IMG/VR virus record: IMGVR_UViG_3300027515_000010
Span: 1-20,046 of that record
Direction: 5' to 3' (one strand)
Source of the DNA: a virus
Length of the DNA stretch: 20,046 nt
The notes below the pieces were generated by a model. The model saw only the letters and a list, made by a program, of their open reading frames with translations. It made no database searches and was not told where the DNA came from. Within the stretch, counting starts at the first letter, position 1. Each line of letters starts with the position of its first letter. Made by a program: the position numbers and the translations under genes. Of this stretch, positions 1 through 7,222 are shown piece by piece.

Positions 1-1
1 G

Positions 2-601
2 GCGGCCATCGATACGGCGGGCACCCTGCTGGATGATGCCTCGGGGATCAGCGCTACGGAGGACACGTATCTGTGGCTGCGCAAGAACGGCCGGGGCCGG
101 GGCTGCCAGGTATGGGGGACGAAGGGATCGAGTTACCCGCTGCAGGGCAAATTGCGGATGAGCAAGCCCCTGGACAGACTGCCCTCCGGAAAACCGATCC
201 CAGGAGGGCTTACGATCGTCCTGCTCGACACCGACAAGCTCAAGGACGCCTTCTGGTGGCGTCTCGAACGGGCCAGAAAGCGCGAGGGGGCCGGAGCCGC
301 TTATCTGCACTCCGGGACCGGCAGGGATTATTCGCAGCAGATTCTGGCGGAGGAAAAGCGCCTGGACCGTAAAGGCCGCGAGGAATGGGTGCGGATCCGC
401 AAGGACAACCATTACCTCGACGCGGAACTGATCGCCGCGGCCTGTGCGGACCCGGAATGGCTGGGAGGTGTCAGATTACTCGTGGCTCCCGCAAGGGTCG
501 GCGGCGCGAGGACAGGCAGACGTAGGATCGTTCCGGAAGGACCGACGAGACCCGGCCTTGGGGCCCGCGTATACGAAAGACCGTCATGGCTGAACAGATG
601 A
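2..601 (+). CDS. Phage terminase large subunit, GpA type (C-terminal part, 5' end outside window)
   Basis: The reading frame is open from the left edge and stops with TGA at 599-601, leaving about 199 residues. It corresponds to the C-terminal nuclease half of GpA-family terminases, which cut concatemeric DNA and drive it into the prohead. Visible features are an AIDTAG segment near the left edge, a TIVLLDTDKLKD stretch followed by FWWRLERAR, and the near-terminal NHYLDAEL motif (around nt 410-430) that matches the conserved NHxLDC/A-type motif at the end of the nuclease domain. The ATPase half with Walker motifs must lie upstream. The last about 35 residues are Arg/Pro/Gly-rich and probably disordered. 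The next gene begins inside this one, so the two are probably translationally coupled. The family assignment rests on the C-terminal motifs and on position directly before the portal block. Confidence 0.87.
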   Translation, partial: AAIDTAGTLLDDASGISATEDTYLWLRKNGRGRGCQVWGTKGSSYPLQGKLRMSKPLDRLPSGKPIPGGLTIVLLDTDKLKDAFWWRLERARKREGAGAAYLHSGTGRDYSQQILAEEKRLDRKGREEWVRIRKDNHYLDAELIAAACADPEWLGGVRLLVAPARVGGARTGRRRIVPEGPTRPGLGARVYERPSWLNR

Positions 602-807
602 GCGGCAAGGGTCGTCTGCTGCAGACCGCCAAGTCCATCCAGGAATACCTCGGCATAAACGAGGTCGTGTTCCGGACGTTTCTCAAACTTGGCATGCCGG
701 CCCGGATCATCAACGGTCGCTGGTACGCCTGGACAGAAAACCTGGACGATTTCTGCAGGGCCCTGACCAGACATCCCACCCGGGAAATTCCCGAAAATTG
801 CGAATAA
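586..807 (+). CDS. Small winged-helix/excisionase-like DNA-binding protein
   Basis: This 73-residue protein contains a compact MerR/excisionase-like (HTH_17-type) core: TAKSIQEYLGINE as the first helix-turn-helix unit, then VFRTFLKLGMPARIINGRWYA, where the GMPARIINGRWYA segment is the typical wing hairpin. The pattern is like that of excisionases, terminase small subunits and helicase loaders that recognise DNA with one winged helix. It overlaps the end of the terminase gene. An alternative in-frame ATG at 598 would give a 4-bp ATGA overlap, as seen elsewhere in this operon, but it has no clear SD. The 586 start has only a weak GAAAG. It lies directly upstream of the repeat array at 847-890, which could be its target (inference). 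A role in packaging is suggested by position only. A related terminase small subunit is an alternative. Confidence 0.72.
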   Translation: MAEQMSGKGRLLQTAKSIQEYLGINEVVFRTFLKLGMPARIINGRWYAWTENLDDFCRALTRHPTREIPENCE

Positions 808-846
808 CCCCGAAACCTGTCAAGCCCCTTTTTTGCCCGTTTTCTA

Positions 847-890
847 CCCCGAATACGCCCCGAATATACCCCGACTAAGGCCCGAATCCC
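847..890. repeat. Tandem 11-bp repeat array (CCCCGAATA-type iterons)
   Basis: Four near-identical units follow one another: CCCCGAATACG at 847, CCCCGAATATA at 858, CCCCGACTAAGG at 869 and CCCGAATCCC at 881. Unit starts are 11, 11 and 12 bp apart, about one helical turn. A further CCCCGAAA lies at 808-815, and its inverse TTTCGGGG lies at 903-910, bracketing the array. The array occupies the only sizeable intergenic gap of the head module (808-968), between the winged-helix gene and the gpW-like gene. This looks like a protein-binding array, but the ligand and function are unknown. Confidence 0.6.
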
Positions 891-968
891 ATTTTTGCGG
901 TTTTTCGGGGGATAAACTCGACGTGCGGACGGAAAGGCATGTCCGGCAGTCGGACGGAGGGTCTCCGC

Positions 969-1184
969 ATGGCGCTAAAGACCACCCGAGAGCTTCTGGA
1001 AGAGATCGAGGCGGCCATTTCGAAAACCCTGCAGGCCCAGGAATGGGGGAGCGGGCAGAGTCGCGTAAGAAGACCGGACCTGGAGACGCTGCTTAAGCGG
1101 CGCGGCGAGCTGCTCGAGGCGCTCGCGCAGGAAGGTCATCCGAGTCCTGCGATCAACGTCGGAATCCCGCGGAGGACTTACTGA
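969..1184 (+). CDS. gpW-like head-to-tail joining protein
   Basis: The 71-residue product fits the size and pattern of lambda gpW (68 aa), which closes the filled head above the portal and prepares it for tail binding. It has an N-terminal helix (TTRELLEEIEAAISKTL), a short polar hairpin around GSGQSRVRRPD, then a second helix (LETLLKRRGELLEAL). This helix-hairpin-helix order and the 'T-x-x-E-L' opening are typical of the family. The start at 969 is chosen because GGAGG (956-960) sits 8 nt upstream. A longer in-frame start at 939 has a GGAAAGG immediately against the ATG, which is too close. The stop overlaps the portal ATG (TGATG at 1182-1186). Identification rests on pattern and position, as such small proteins diverge quickly. 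Confidence 0.72.
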   Translation: MALKTTRELLEEIEAAISKTLQAQEWGSGQSRVRRPDLETLLKRRGELLEALAQEGHPSPAINVGIPRRTY

Positions 1185-2791
1185 TGGGTCCGCAGCGACA
1201 GGAAATGTTCGCCCGGGCCGTCGAGACCATGGCGGCCCTGATGACCCGACGGAGCCGCACGAAACCTGTGCTGTACGCCTCGAACGGACTGCCCATACGG
1301 CCGACGGTGCCCTACCAGTACCAGAAGCGGGCCGCCAAGCGCGAAGGATCCATGAAGCAGTGGATCCCCGTCAGGCACTTCAACGCGCAGTCCGAAGCCC
1401 TAGAGCGGGAACGGATCGCCGAACGCGCAACCGACCTCGTCTATTCCGATCCGCACGCCGCGGGCATCGTGGAGACATTCGCATCCACGGTCGTGGGCTC
1501 CGGGCTCGTCCCGCATCCGATCGTGGACGCGGACGCCATCGGGCTGGACAAGGACAAAGCGCGCGTCATCCAGAACCAGGAGCGGGCCGTCTGGCACGAA
1601 TGGTGTCCCACGGCGGACGCCGGCGGACGGCTTTCGTTCTACGGACAGCAGTTCCTGCTCGAGCGCAACCTGGTCCAGTACGGTGAATACTTCGTGCTGC
1701 TTCACATGCTGGACGACCCGGGCCGTCCGTACTCGCTTGCCTGCCAGGTCGTGCATCCTCTGCGGGTGAAGACCCCTTCCGACCTTGCGGGCAATCCCAA
1801 CATCCGGGATGGGATCGAACTCGGCCGGTACGGGGAGCCGGTCGCGTACTGGATCAAAAGAGCCGAAGCGCCTTTCGCCGCGGACCTGTCGTCGAACTTC
1901 GTTCGCGTGCCGGCCCGGACCGGGCACAGGTGGAACGTCCTTCACACGATGATCATACAGGATGCCGAGCAGGTCCGCGGGATTTCGCAGTTTTCCGCCG
2001 GGATGAAGTACCTGAGGGACCTCAACGATTTTCTGGACGCGGAACTTGTGGCGAACGTCGTGACGGCCGCGTTTGCGCTGTTCATCCAGGTCGAAAGCGG
2101 CGATCCGTACGGGACCGCCGCGGCCCTGGCGGGACTCGAGGAGTCCGGCACCGCCCCGGACGGATCGCCCAGGACCGACAGGTATCAGGAGATCATCCCG
2201 GGGTCGATCATGTACGGCAATCCGGGGGAGGAGCCCAAGCCGATTGCCGCAAGCAGGCCCGGCCAGACGTTCGAACCGTTCGTCAAGGTGATCAAGAAGG
2301 CCATCGCGGCCAGCCTGAATCTTCCGTACGTCGTCGCCTTCAGCGACGTTTCCGAAACCAATTACGCCGGGTTCAGGGCGGCAATGCTGGACGCCTGGCG
2401 CGTGTTTATGTGCCGGCGCGCCTGGCTCGGAGCCACGTGCCAGAAGATTTTCACGATGCTACAGGAGGAGGCCTGGCTGCGTGGCCGGCTTGACGTGGAC
2501 GACTTTTACGGCCGCATGAGCGCCCTCACCAGGTGCGACTGGAGGGGAGGGCCGAAGGGAGACATCGAACCCATCAAGGAAATTCAGGCCGATATACTGG
2601 CCATCCAAAACAATCTCAAGACACGGAGCGAGGCGGTCGCCGAACGGGGAGGGGATTTCAGGTCGGTCATCGAGCGGCTCGAGGAGGAGCAGGAACTGCT
2701 GCGCGAACGCGGACTGCCCCTGGGAGCCGCACGGCAGGACGTCGGAACCGGAAAGGAGGACACGGACAATGCCGACGCCGAAGAAGGGTGA
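1184..2791 (+). CDS. Phage portal protein, lambda gpB family
   Basis: At 535 residues it matches lambda gpB (533 aa). The portal is a dodecameric ring at one capsid vertex through which DNA enters and leaves and on which the head nucleates. Supporting segments are the N-terminal RDxxY-like region with ERERIAERATDLVYSDPHAAGIVETFASTVVG in pieces around residues 70-105, the WHEWC segment near residue 135, the FYGQQFLLERNLVQYGE helix, the QDAEQVRGISQF region and the late ASLNLPYVVAFSDVSETNYAG segment. The latter resembles the 'lgvpye.lt.d.s..nysS.R' hallmark of lambda-type portals. The C-terminal about 50 residues are acidic and probably flexible. GGAGG at 1171-1175 is 8 nt upstream. The 3' end overlaps the protease gene by 23 bp. 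Confidence 0.95.
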   Translation: MGPQRQEMFARAVETMAALMTRRSRTKPVLYASNGLPIRPTVPYQYQKRAAKREGSMKQWIPVRHFNAQSEALERERIAERATDLVYSDPHAAGIVETFASTVVGSGLVPHPIVDADAIGLDKDKARVIQNQERAVWHEWCPTADAGGRLSFYGQQFLLERNLVQYGEYFVLLHMLDDPGRPYSLACQVVHPLRVKTPSDLAGNPNIRDGIELGRYGEPVAYWIKRAEAPFAADLSSNFVRVPARTGHRWNVLHTMIIQDAEQVRGISQFSAGMKYLRDLNDFLDAELVANVVTAAFALFIQVESGDPYGTAAALAGLEESGTAPDGSPRTDRYQEIIPGSIMYGNPGEEPKPIAASRPGQTFEPFVKVIKKAIAASLNLPYVVAFSDVSETNYAGFRAAMLDAWRVFMCRRAWLGATCQKIFTMLQEEAWLRGRLDVDDFYGRMSALTRCDWRGGPKGDIEPIKEIQADILAIQNNLKTRSEAVAERGGDFRSVIERLEEEQELLRERGLPLGAARQDVGTGKEDTDNADAEEG

Positions 2792-3974
2792 AAGCAAGCA
2801 GGAGTATCTGAAGCGCTGTACGACCCAGCTCGTCGAATCCGAGGGCCGGGACCCGGACCAGGCCTACGCCATCTGCAACAGCATGTGGATCGAAGCCAAA
2901 AACCGCAGGCAGGCGATGGCGCTTTCGGCTCCGGTCGAGTTCTCGGCCGCCGAGGCTGAGAAGGGCAGAGAACAGACGGAGCGCACGTTCCACATCACCG
3001 CATACACGGGCCGGCCCCTGGAGTTTTCCTGGGGCAAGCTCGCGATCGACGTTTCCGGCATCCGGGCCAAACCGAAGATGCCCGTCCTGCGCGAACATCA
3101 ACGGGACAGGATCGTCGGCAGGACAAAGACCGTGATCAAGGACGGATCCAACCTGCTCATGTCCGGGACGTTCTCCCAATCCACGCGGGACGCCGCCGAA
3201 GTGCTTGCGCTGGCCGACGAAGGTTATCCATGGGAGGCGTCGATCGGAGTATGGCCGATTAAGGTGCAGGTGCTCGATTCGGAAAAGGAAGTCGCCAAGG
3301 TCAACGGGTACGAGCTCAGGGGGCCTGCCGAGATCTGGCGGGAATCGGACGTCCGGGAGGTAAGTTTCGTCACGTTAGGTCGTGATCCGGATTCCGCTGC
3401 GATCTCGCTTGCCCTGGGTGAGGACGTGCAGGTCGAAATCTACAGGGAACAGGAAACCATGCAGAAGGAGAAAATCGTCATGACCAGGGAAGAATTCGAG
3501 GAGAAACATCCGGAACTTTACAGGGAGGTGTTTTCCGCCGGTGCCGCTTCCGTGGACCGGACGGCCGTACAGGCGGAGGCGGCCGCAGCCGAACGGACGC
3601 GTATCCTGGCGTTGGCGGACGCGCAGCTCGGCGAGGAATCTGGCAGGGCCCTGCGCGCGCTCGTCGAAAGTGGGATCACCGTCGAGCAGTTCCTTGCGGT
3701 GCGCGACGCGCTTTCGGCCCGGCCTTTTCAATCCCAAGGCGATGCGAACCTGAGGGCGCAGATGCTGGAGCTCTTGAAGGCAACGGGCGCACCGAACCCG
3801 GGAGCCGGGGCAAAACCCGTTCCTGCGTCCGCGTCGACCTGGGAGGCGGAGCTCGAACGGCTGCAGAAAACGGAACGGCTTACGCTCGCACAGGCCGTGC
3901 GCAAATTGGCCAGGGAGCGGCCCGAGTTGCACGAGGCGTATCTGGCCTCCCTGAAATCCGTCAACATTCAGTAA
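2769..3974 (+). CDS. HK97-type prohead protease fused to a scaffold domain
   Basis: This 401-residue protein has three parts. Residues 1-47 form a charged helical leader with two Cys (KGESKQEYLKRC..., AYAICNSMW), a segment often found on phage proteins. Residues about 70-215 form a U35/S78-type prohead protease: His110 in VLREHQRD and Ser158 in WEASIG lie 48 residues apart, as the catalytic His and Ser do in HK97 protease, and VREVSFVTLGRD closes the domain. Residues about 238-401 are charged, helical and Ala-rich (AAAAERTRILALA...), typical of a scaffold or delta domain that guides capsid assembly and is then degraded. AAAGGAGG at 2752-2759 precedes the start. Lambda uses an S49 protease (C) here, so this is a non-lambda protease in a lambda-like order. 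An internal start may also make free scaffold. Confidence 0.88.
   Translation: MPTPKKGESKQEYLKRCTTQLVESEGRDPDQAYAICNSMWIEAKNRRQAMALSAPVEFSAAEAEKGREQTERTFHITAYTGRPLEFSWGKLAIDVSGIRAKPKMPVLREHQRDRIVGRTKTVIKDGSNLLMSGTFSQSTRDAAEVLALADEGYPWEASIGVWPIKVQVLDSEKEVAKVNGYELRGPAEIWRESDVREVSFVTLGRDPDSAAISLALGEDVQVEIYREQETMQKEKIVMTREEFEEKHPELYREVFSAGAASVDRTAVQAEAAAAERTRILALADAQLGEESGRALRALVESGITVEQFLAVRDALSARPFQSQGDANLRAQMLELLKATGAPNPGAGAKPVPASASTWEAELERLQKTERLTLAQAVRKLARERPELHEAYLASLKSVNIQ
3465..3482 (+). promoter_or_regulatory. Internal ribosome binding site and in-frame ATG for a possible free scaffold protein
   Basis: AAGGAG at 3465-3470 lies 9 nt before an ATG at 3480-3482 that is in frame with the protease gene (codon 238). 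This is exactly where the protease domain ends and the helical scaffold begins. Initiation here would yield a 164-residue scaffold (MTREEFEEKHPEL...). An extra in-frame ATG lies at 3459. In lambda, scaffold Nu3 is made from an internal start in gene C, which makes this plausible. It is still inference. Confidence 0.42.
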
Positions 3975-3994
3975 CCAAATGGAGGAAAAAAACG

Positions 3995-4363
3995 ATGGGA
4001 TGGACCGAAACCGGAAAGAAGACGTTCATTGCGGGTGCGGCCCTGGAGGCCAAAAGACGCGTGAAGATCTCGAGCGGCACCACGTCCGATCCGCCTGAGG
4101 TCGTATATGCGGGCGCAGGAGAAGCTTGCATCGGAGTGACCGAGTACGCAGCGGCGCAGGGCGAACCCGTACAGGTCAGGCTGAAGAACTCACCCGGCAC
4201 GTGCGAATGCGAAGCGGACGTGGGGACCTCGATAGCCAGAGGGACCGTGCTCTACGGGGCCGCAAACGGCAAATTGTCAGACACGGTGTCCGGGACGGCG
4301 CAGGCGATCGCCCTGGAGGCCGCAACGGTCGACGACGCGGTGATCGAAGTTCTTTTCACGTAA
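3995..4363 (+). CDS. Capsid decoration protein (DUF2190-like)
   Basis: This 122-residue beta-rich protein sits between the protease/scaffold and the major capsid gene, the position of lambda gpD. DUF2190 proteins are small head-stabilising (cementing) proteins. The sequence shows the family's alternating pattern: a Gly/Ala-rich start (GKKTFIAGAALEAKRRVKIS), a GEACIGVTEYAAAQGEPVQVRL segment, a 'v..a.ai..G..l...nGkl' segment (GTSIARGTVLYGAANGKLSD) and an AQAIALEAAT...VIEVLF end. These match proteins whose trimers sit on the capsid threefold axes. GGAGG at 3981-3985 lies 9 nt before the ATG, implying strong translation, as expected for a protein needed in hundreds of copies. DUF2190 membership is judged by eye. 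Confidence 0.84.
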   Translation: MGWTETGKKTFIAGAALEAKRRVKISSGTTSDPPEVVYAGAGEACIGVTEYAAAQGEPVQVRLKNSPGTCECEADVGTSIARGTVLYGAANGKLSDTVSGTAQAIALEAATVDDAVIEVLFT

Positions 4364-4383
4364 GCGAATAGGAGGAAATCGAA

Positions 4384-5355
4384 ATGCCCAGACCGACTTC
4401 CGGAACGACCATTCAGAGGTCCGACCTCGGCGCGATCGCGTATGAATACATGCTGAGCGCGTCCCAGCGGGGTTTCGTCGGACTCGAATTGCTGCCCATA
4501 TTCGAGGTCGAGCGTCAGACCGCCGATTATCCGAAGATCCCGATCGAGGCCCTGCTGAAGCTTCCGGCCTCTCTCAAGCGGGCCCCAAGGAGCGCGTACA
4601 ACAGGGACGACTATCAGTTCGAAATGGGGACCTACGCATGCAAGGAGTACGGCAGGGAGGAGCCCGTCGACGACGTCGAGGCCGCACTCTACCGCAGGTT
4701 CTTCGATGCGGAGGAGGTGGCGGTGATGCGCGCCGTGGACGTGCTACTGCGCAGCCAGGAGAAGCGGATCGCCGACCTGCTGTTCTCCGTGACCAACATT
4801 CCGAATCATCACGACGTGACGACCGAGTGGAGCAACGCGGCGCAGTGCACGCCCCTGGCGGACGTGAAGGCGGCGAAAACGGCCATGCGGGCCGCCACCG
4901 GGCTCGAGCCGAACGTGATCGCGATGTCGAAGAAGGTGTTTGACAACGTCATGGTCTCGAGCGAGATCCAAAGCCGGTTGCAGTACACGAACCCCATCAT
5001 GCTCGGCAATGACGAAGCCAACAAGGCCTTGCTGGCGCAGTACTTCGGGGTAAGCCGTGTACTTGTCGGGAACGCGATCTACGACGCGGCCAAGAAGAAC
5101 AAGACCGCCTCAATTACCGACATTTGGGACGACGAATACGTCCTGTTGGCGAGAGTGTCGTCGGGCGGAAACGACCTCCGCGACCCGTGTCTCGGCCGGA
5201 CGTTCCTCTGGATCGAGGATTCCCCGTCGAACATCGTGACGGAACAATATCGGGAGGAGCAGACCAGATCGAACGTCTACCGGGTGCGGCACCACGTGGA
5301 CGAGGCGATCGTCTTCGCCGGCGCGGGGTACCTGTTGGGCAACATCACGGCATAA
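4384..5355 (+). CDS. Phage major capsid protein (HK97-fold type)
   Basis: The 323-residue product builds the icosahedral shell. The order fits phage capsid proteins of this class: an N-terminal arm (residues 1-60) with RSAYNRDDYQF near residue 70, a YACKEYGREEPVDDVEAA segment corresponding to the 'y...d...vddq.r' stretch preceding the spine helix, a long helix with AVDVLLRSQEKRIADLLFS, then WSNAAQCTPLADVKAAKTAMRAATGLEPNV in pieces and the MSKKVFDNVM segment typical of the P-domain. The C-terminus carries the beta strands of the A-domain (VDEAIVFAGAGYLLGN). It lacks lambda gpE hallmarks and belongs to a different capsid lineage from lambda. AGGAGG at 4371-4376 supports the start. No N-terminal delta domain is present, which agrees with a separate scaffold upstream. 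Confidence 0.92.
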   Translation: MPRPTSGTTIQRSDLGAIAYEYMLSASQRGFVGLELLPIFEVERQTADYPKIPIEALLKLPASLKRAPRSAYNRDDYQFEMGTYACKEYGREEPVDDVEAALYRRFFDAEEVAVMRAVDVLLRSQEKRIADLLFSVTNIPNHHDVTTEWSNAAQCTPLADVKAAKTAMRAATGLEPNVIAMSKKVFDNVMVSSEIQSRLQYTNPIMLGNDEANKALLAQYFGVSRVLVGNAIYDAAKKNKTASITDIWDDEYVLLARVSSGGNDLRDPCLGRTFLWIEDSPSNIVTEQYREEQTRSNVYRVRHHVDEAIVFAGAGYLLGNITA

Positions 5356-5374
5356 TACGACTTGCGGGTCCGTT

Positions 5375-5698
5375 ATGGGTTTCAAGGCAGACTTGGCGGC
5401 GGACGTTGCGCGGATTCTTTCGGAGGACGAGCTTGCGGTCAGCGTCGAATACCGGGGCGCGCAGACGAGCGCCCTGGTGGAATTCGATGAGGAATGGGCC
5501 GACGGAGCGACAAGCGTCCGAAACATGCTCGTCCTTACGGTGAGCGCCGGGGACGTGCCGGCTCCGAGGAACCGTGACGACGTGGTCGTGCTCATGCCGG
5601 ACGGGACCGAACGGACCTGGTACGTCGACAGGATCGCCGGAGGGGACGGGTTCGTGTGGCGTCTGATCTGCTATGAGCAGAAGCGGCCGAAGCTGTGA
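5375..5698 (+). CDS. gpFII-like head-tail joining protein
   Basis: At 107 residues it is close in size to lambda gpFII (117 aa), the joiner bound below the head-completion protein that contacts the tail. After an N-terminal helix (MGFKADLAADVARILSEDE) it becomes all-beta, with VEYRGAQTSALVEFDEEW, an AGDVPAPRNRDDVVVLMPDG segment and a terminal WRLICYEQKRP strand. The 'P.r.gD.v......tw.v..v..d...w.l' pattern is typical of this small beta-barrel group. Its site between the capsid and gpZ-like genes is the canonical FII site. The upstream RBS is weak (GCGGG). The stop overlaps the GTG start of the next gene (GTGA). Identification relies on pattern and context. Confidence 0.62.
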   Translation: MGFKADLAADVARILSEDELAVSVEYRGAQTSALVEFDEEWADGATSVRNMLVLTVSAGDVPAPRNRDDVVVLMPDGTERTWYVDRIAGGDGFVWRLICYEQKRPKL

Positions 5699-6297
5699 TC
5701 GACCTCAAGTTCAAAACGGACGGGCTGAAGCTTGCGGAGCGGTACTTTTCCAGCCTTGCCGAAAGGGCTGAGACCGCCGTTCCCAGAGCGTTGCGCAAGG
5801 TCGGCTACAAGTATTCGAGGATCCTCAAGCGGGAGATTGCTACGGGGACTCCCGGCGGAGAGCGGCTCCGGCCGCTGACCATAGTGCGGCAGCGGTATCT
5901 CAGGGAGGAGACAGGCAAAAGCAGGCGGACGCCTTTCTCCATGCTTGCGCGTTTCCAGAATTACGATGTCGAGGGCAACAGGCTGACCATCGGAACCCTG
6001 GACCGGGGCACATTTGCGGCCCCCTCCTCCTGGCTGGCTTTCGCAAGAGCGTCCGCGGAAGGCAGAACGTTCAGGGTTACGCCGGGCATACGCGAGCATT
6101 TCGGCAGATACGGCAGGCCGAGAAGACCAGGAGAGAAGGCCTATACGCTGCGCAAGGAGACGACCATGCTCACTCTTCCGGCCAGACCCGCGATTGCGCC
6201 TTTTGCGCGCAAGTACGGAAACGGAATGTCGCGCGACTTCGAGACGGCTTGTTGGGCATACATGGACGGCAAGAAAGGCTCGGAAGTAAGGATCTGA
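5695..6297 (+). CDS. gpZ-like minor tail protein (tail completion)
   Basis: The 200-residue protein begins with GTG in a GTGA overlap with the preceding stop. Lambda gpZ (192 aa) is needed to finish tails so that DNA can reach the tail tube; HK97-gp10-like proteins are related. The sequence shows the usual N-terminal helical half (GLKLAERYFSSLAERAETAVPRALRKVGYKYSRILK in pieces) followed by basic segments and a C-terminal RPAIAPFARKYG region, which resembles the 'pRpf..pa' ending of this family. It is very basic overall. Order FII-Z-U-V supports the call. A generic phage virion morphogenesis protein of the same structural role is the alternative. Confidence 0.66.
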   Translation: MIDLKFKTDGLKLAERYFSSLAERAETAVPRALRKVGYKYSRILKREIATGTPGGERLRPLTIVRQRYLREETGKSRRTPFSMLARFQNYDVEGNRLTIGTLDRGTFAAPSSWLAFARASAEGRTFRVTPGIREHFGRYGRPRRPGEKAYTLRKETTMLTLPARPAIAPFARKYGNGMSRDFETACWAYMDGKKGSEVRI

Positions 6298-6304
6298 TCG
6301 GGCA

Positions 6305-6778
6305 ATGAATGAGTTTGCGCTCGCCCGCCGGCTTGCGGAGGTCCTGGAGACCGATCCGGAGCTGTCCGCATGGATCGGAAGCAAATATCCCGGCAGGCCC
6401 TTTTCTACGTACTTGGGCATGGACAACCGAGTGCCTCCGGGAGAATCGGCGTGTCCGTTTGCGATCCTGTTTCCGGACGGGAAGACGGCCGGAGACGGCG
6501 TTGCCGAAAAGGAACACGTGATCCTGATGAGGCTCGCGGTAGCCAACGGTGCGGTTACGAAATCCGGCTCCCGGACCTCGTATGCCGGGATCGAGGACAT
6601 TACCTCCTTTGCGGACCTGGCGGTCGCCGCGATCGCGCGCAACGTTTTCTCCCTGGGGCTCGACTGGTTCAGGTTCGAGCGCGAGTTCGATCACGTCAAT
6701 TATTTTCCGATGTTCGTTGCAGATTTCAGATTCGTGTTCGTGCAACACGTATCCGTCACGGATAACCAGTACGATTAG
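6305..6778 (+). CDS. Tail terminator-like minor tail protein (gpU position)
   Basis: This 157-residue protein occupies the position of lambda gpU, a ring-forming protein that stops tail-tube polymerisation and caps the tail. The N-terminus (NEFALARRLAEVLETDPELSAWI) is a helix of the kind that opens many tail terminators. The remainder alternates strands and helices, with an ITSFADLAVAAIARNVF helix before a hydrophobic C-terminal strand (YFPMFVADFRFVFVQHV). The fold class (one helix, beta sheet, second helix, final strands) fits gpU/SPP1 gp17-type terminators, but no diagnostic motif is present, so the assignment is mainly positional. AAGGA about 12 nt upstream is a modest RBS. The C-terminus is unusually Phe-rich. 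Confidence 0.6.
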   Translation: MNEFALARRLAEVLETDPELSAWIGSKYPGRPFSTYLGMDNRVPPGESACPFAILFPDGKTAGDGVAEKEHVILMRLAVANGAVTKSGSRTSYAGIEDITSFADLAVAAIARNVFSLGLDWFRFEREFDHVNYFPMFVADFRFVFVQHVSVTDNQYD

Positions 6779-6796
6779 GCAAGGAGGGCGAGAAAA

Positions 6797-7210
6797 ATGC
6801 CGAGCAAGGGTCAAGGCGCAACCGTAAGGATCGGATCGAACGCGGTGGGCGAAATTCAGGACTATGAGATCGCGCTGTCCGCAGAGGCGATCGAGGATAC
6901 CTGCGTCACGGACACCTGGAGGACCTACAAGCAGGGAATCCGCAGTTTTTCCGGGTCGCTTCGCGCATGGTTCGACGAGGAGGACACCTCCCAGGACACG
7001 CTTCGGGATGCGATCCTTTCAGGCAGCTCCACCGGCGAGGTCAGCAACCTGCGCTGCGAGGACGAATACGGAACGACCTCGAGAGGATATATCAGCGGCA
7101 CCGTGGTGCTCACGGAAATCCGGGTCCGCAATCCGGGCATTTCCGGAATCATCGAGATGAGCTGCAACTTCCAGGGTACCGGGATGCCGACCAGAACCGA
7201 CTCCGTGTAA
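6797..7210 (+). CDS. Major tail tube protein (gpV-like)
   Basis: The 137-residue beta-rich protein forms stacked hexameric rings of the tail tube. It shows the classical tail-tube pattern: an N-terminal strand (GATVRIGSNAVGEIQDYEIALS), an EDTCVTDTWRTYKQGIRSFSGSL segment matching the 'vT...d......i.G..s..g.l' core of siphovirus tube proteins, and a C-terminal GYISGTVVLTEIRVRNPGISGIIEMSC segment in pieces. It is much shorter than lambda gpV (246 aa) and lacks the C-terminal Ig-like domain, so this is a minimal tube protein. AAGGAGG just upstream gives strong translation, as expected for an abundant protein. Position directly before the frameshifting chaperone genes is canonical. Confidence 0.82.
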   Translation: MPSKGQGATVRIGSNAVGEIQDYEIALSAEAIEDTCVTDTWRTYKQGIRSFSGSLRAWFDEEDTSQDTLRDAILSGSSTGEVSNLRCEDEYGTTSRGYISGTVVLTEIRVRNPGISGIIEMSCNFQGTGMPTRTDSV

Positions 7211-7222
7211 CAGGGAGGACCC

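Noticed and set aside
939-968. Longer N-terminus for the gpW-like protein from ATG 939
   Set aside because: The purine-rich stretch abuts the ATG too closely, while 969 has GGAGG at 8 nt spacing and gives the family's usual length.
5671-6642. 323-aa minus-strand ORF
   Set aside because: It lies antisense to the gpZ- and gpU-like genes, has no RBS or recognisable motif, and long antisense frames are common in GC-rich coding DNA.
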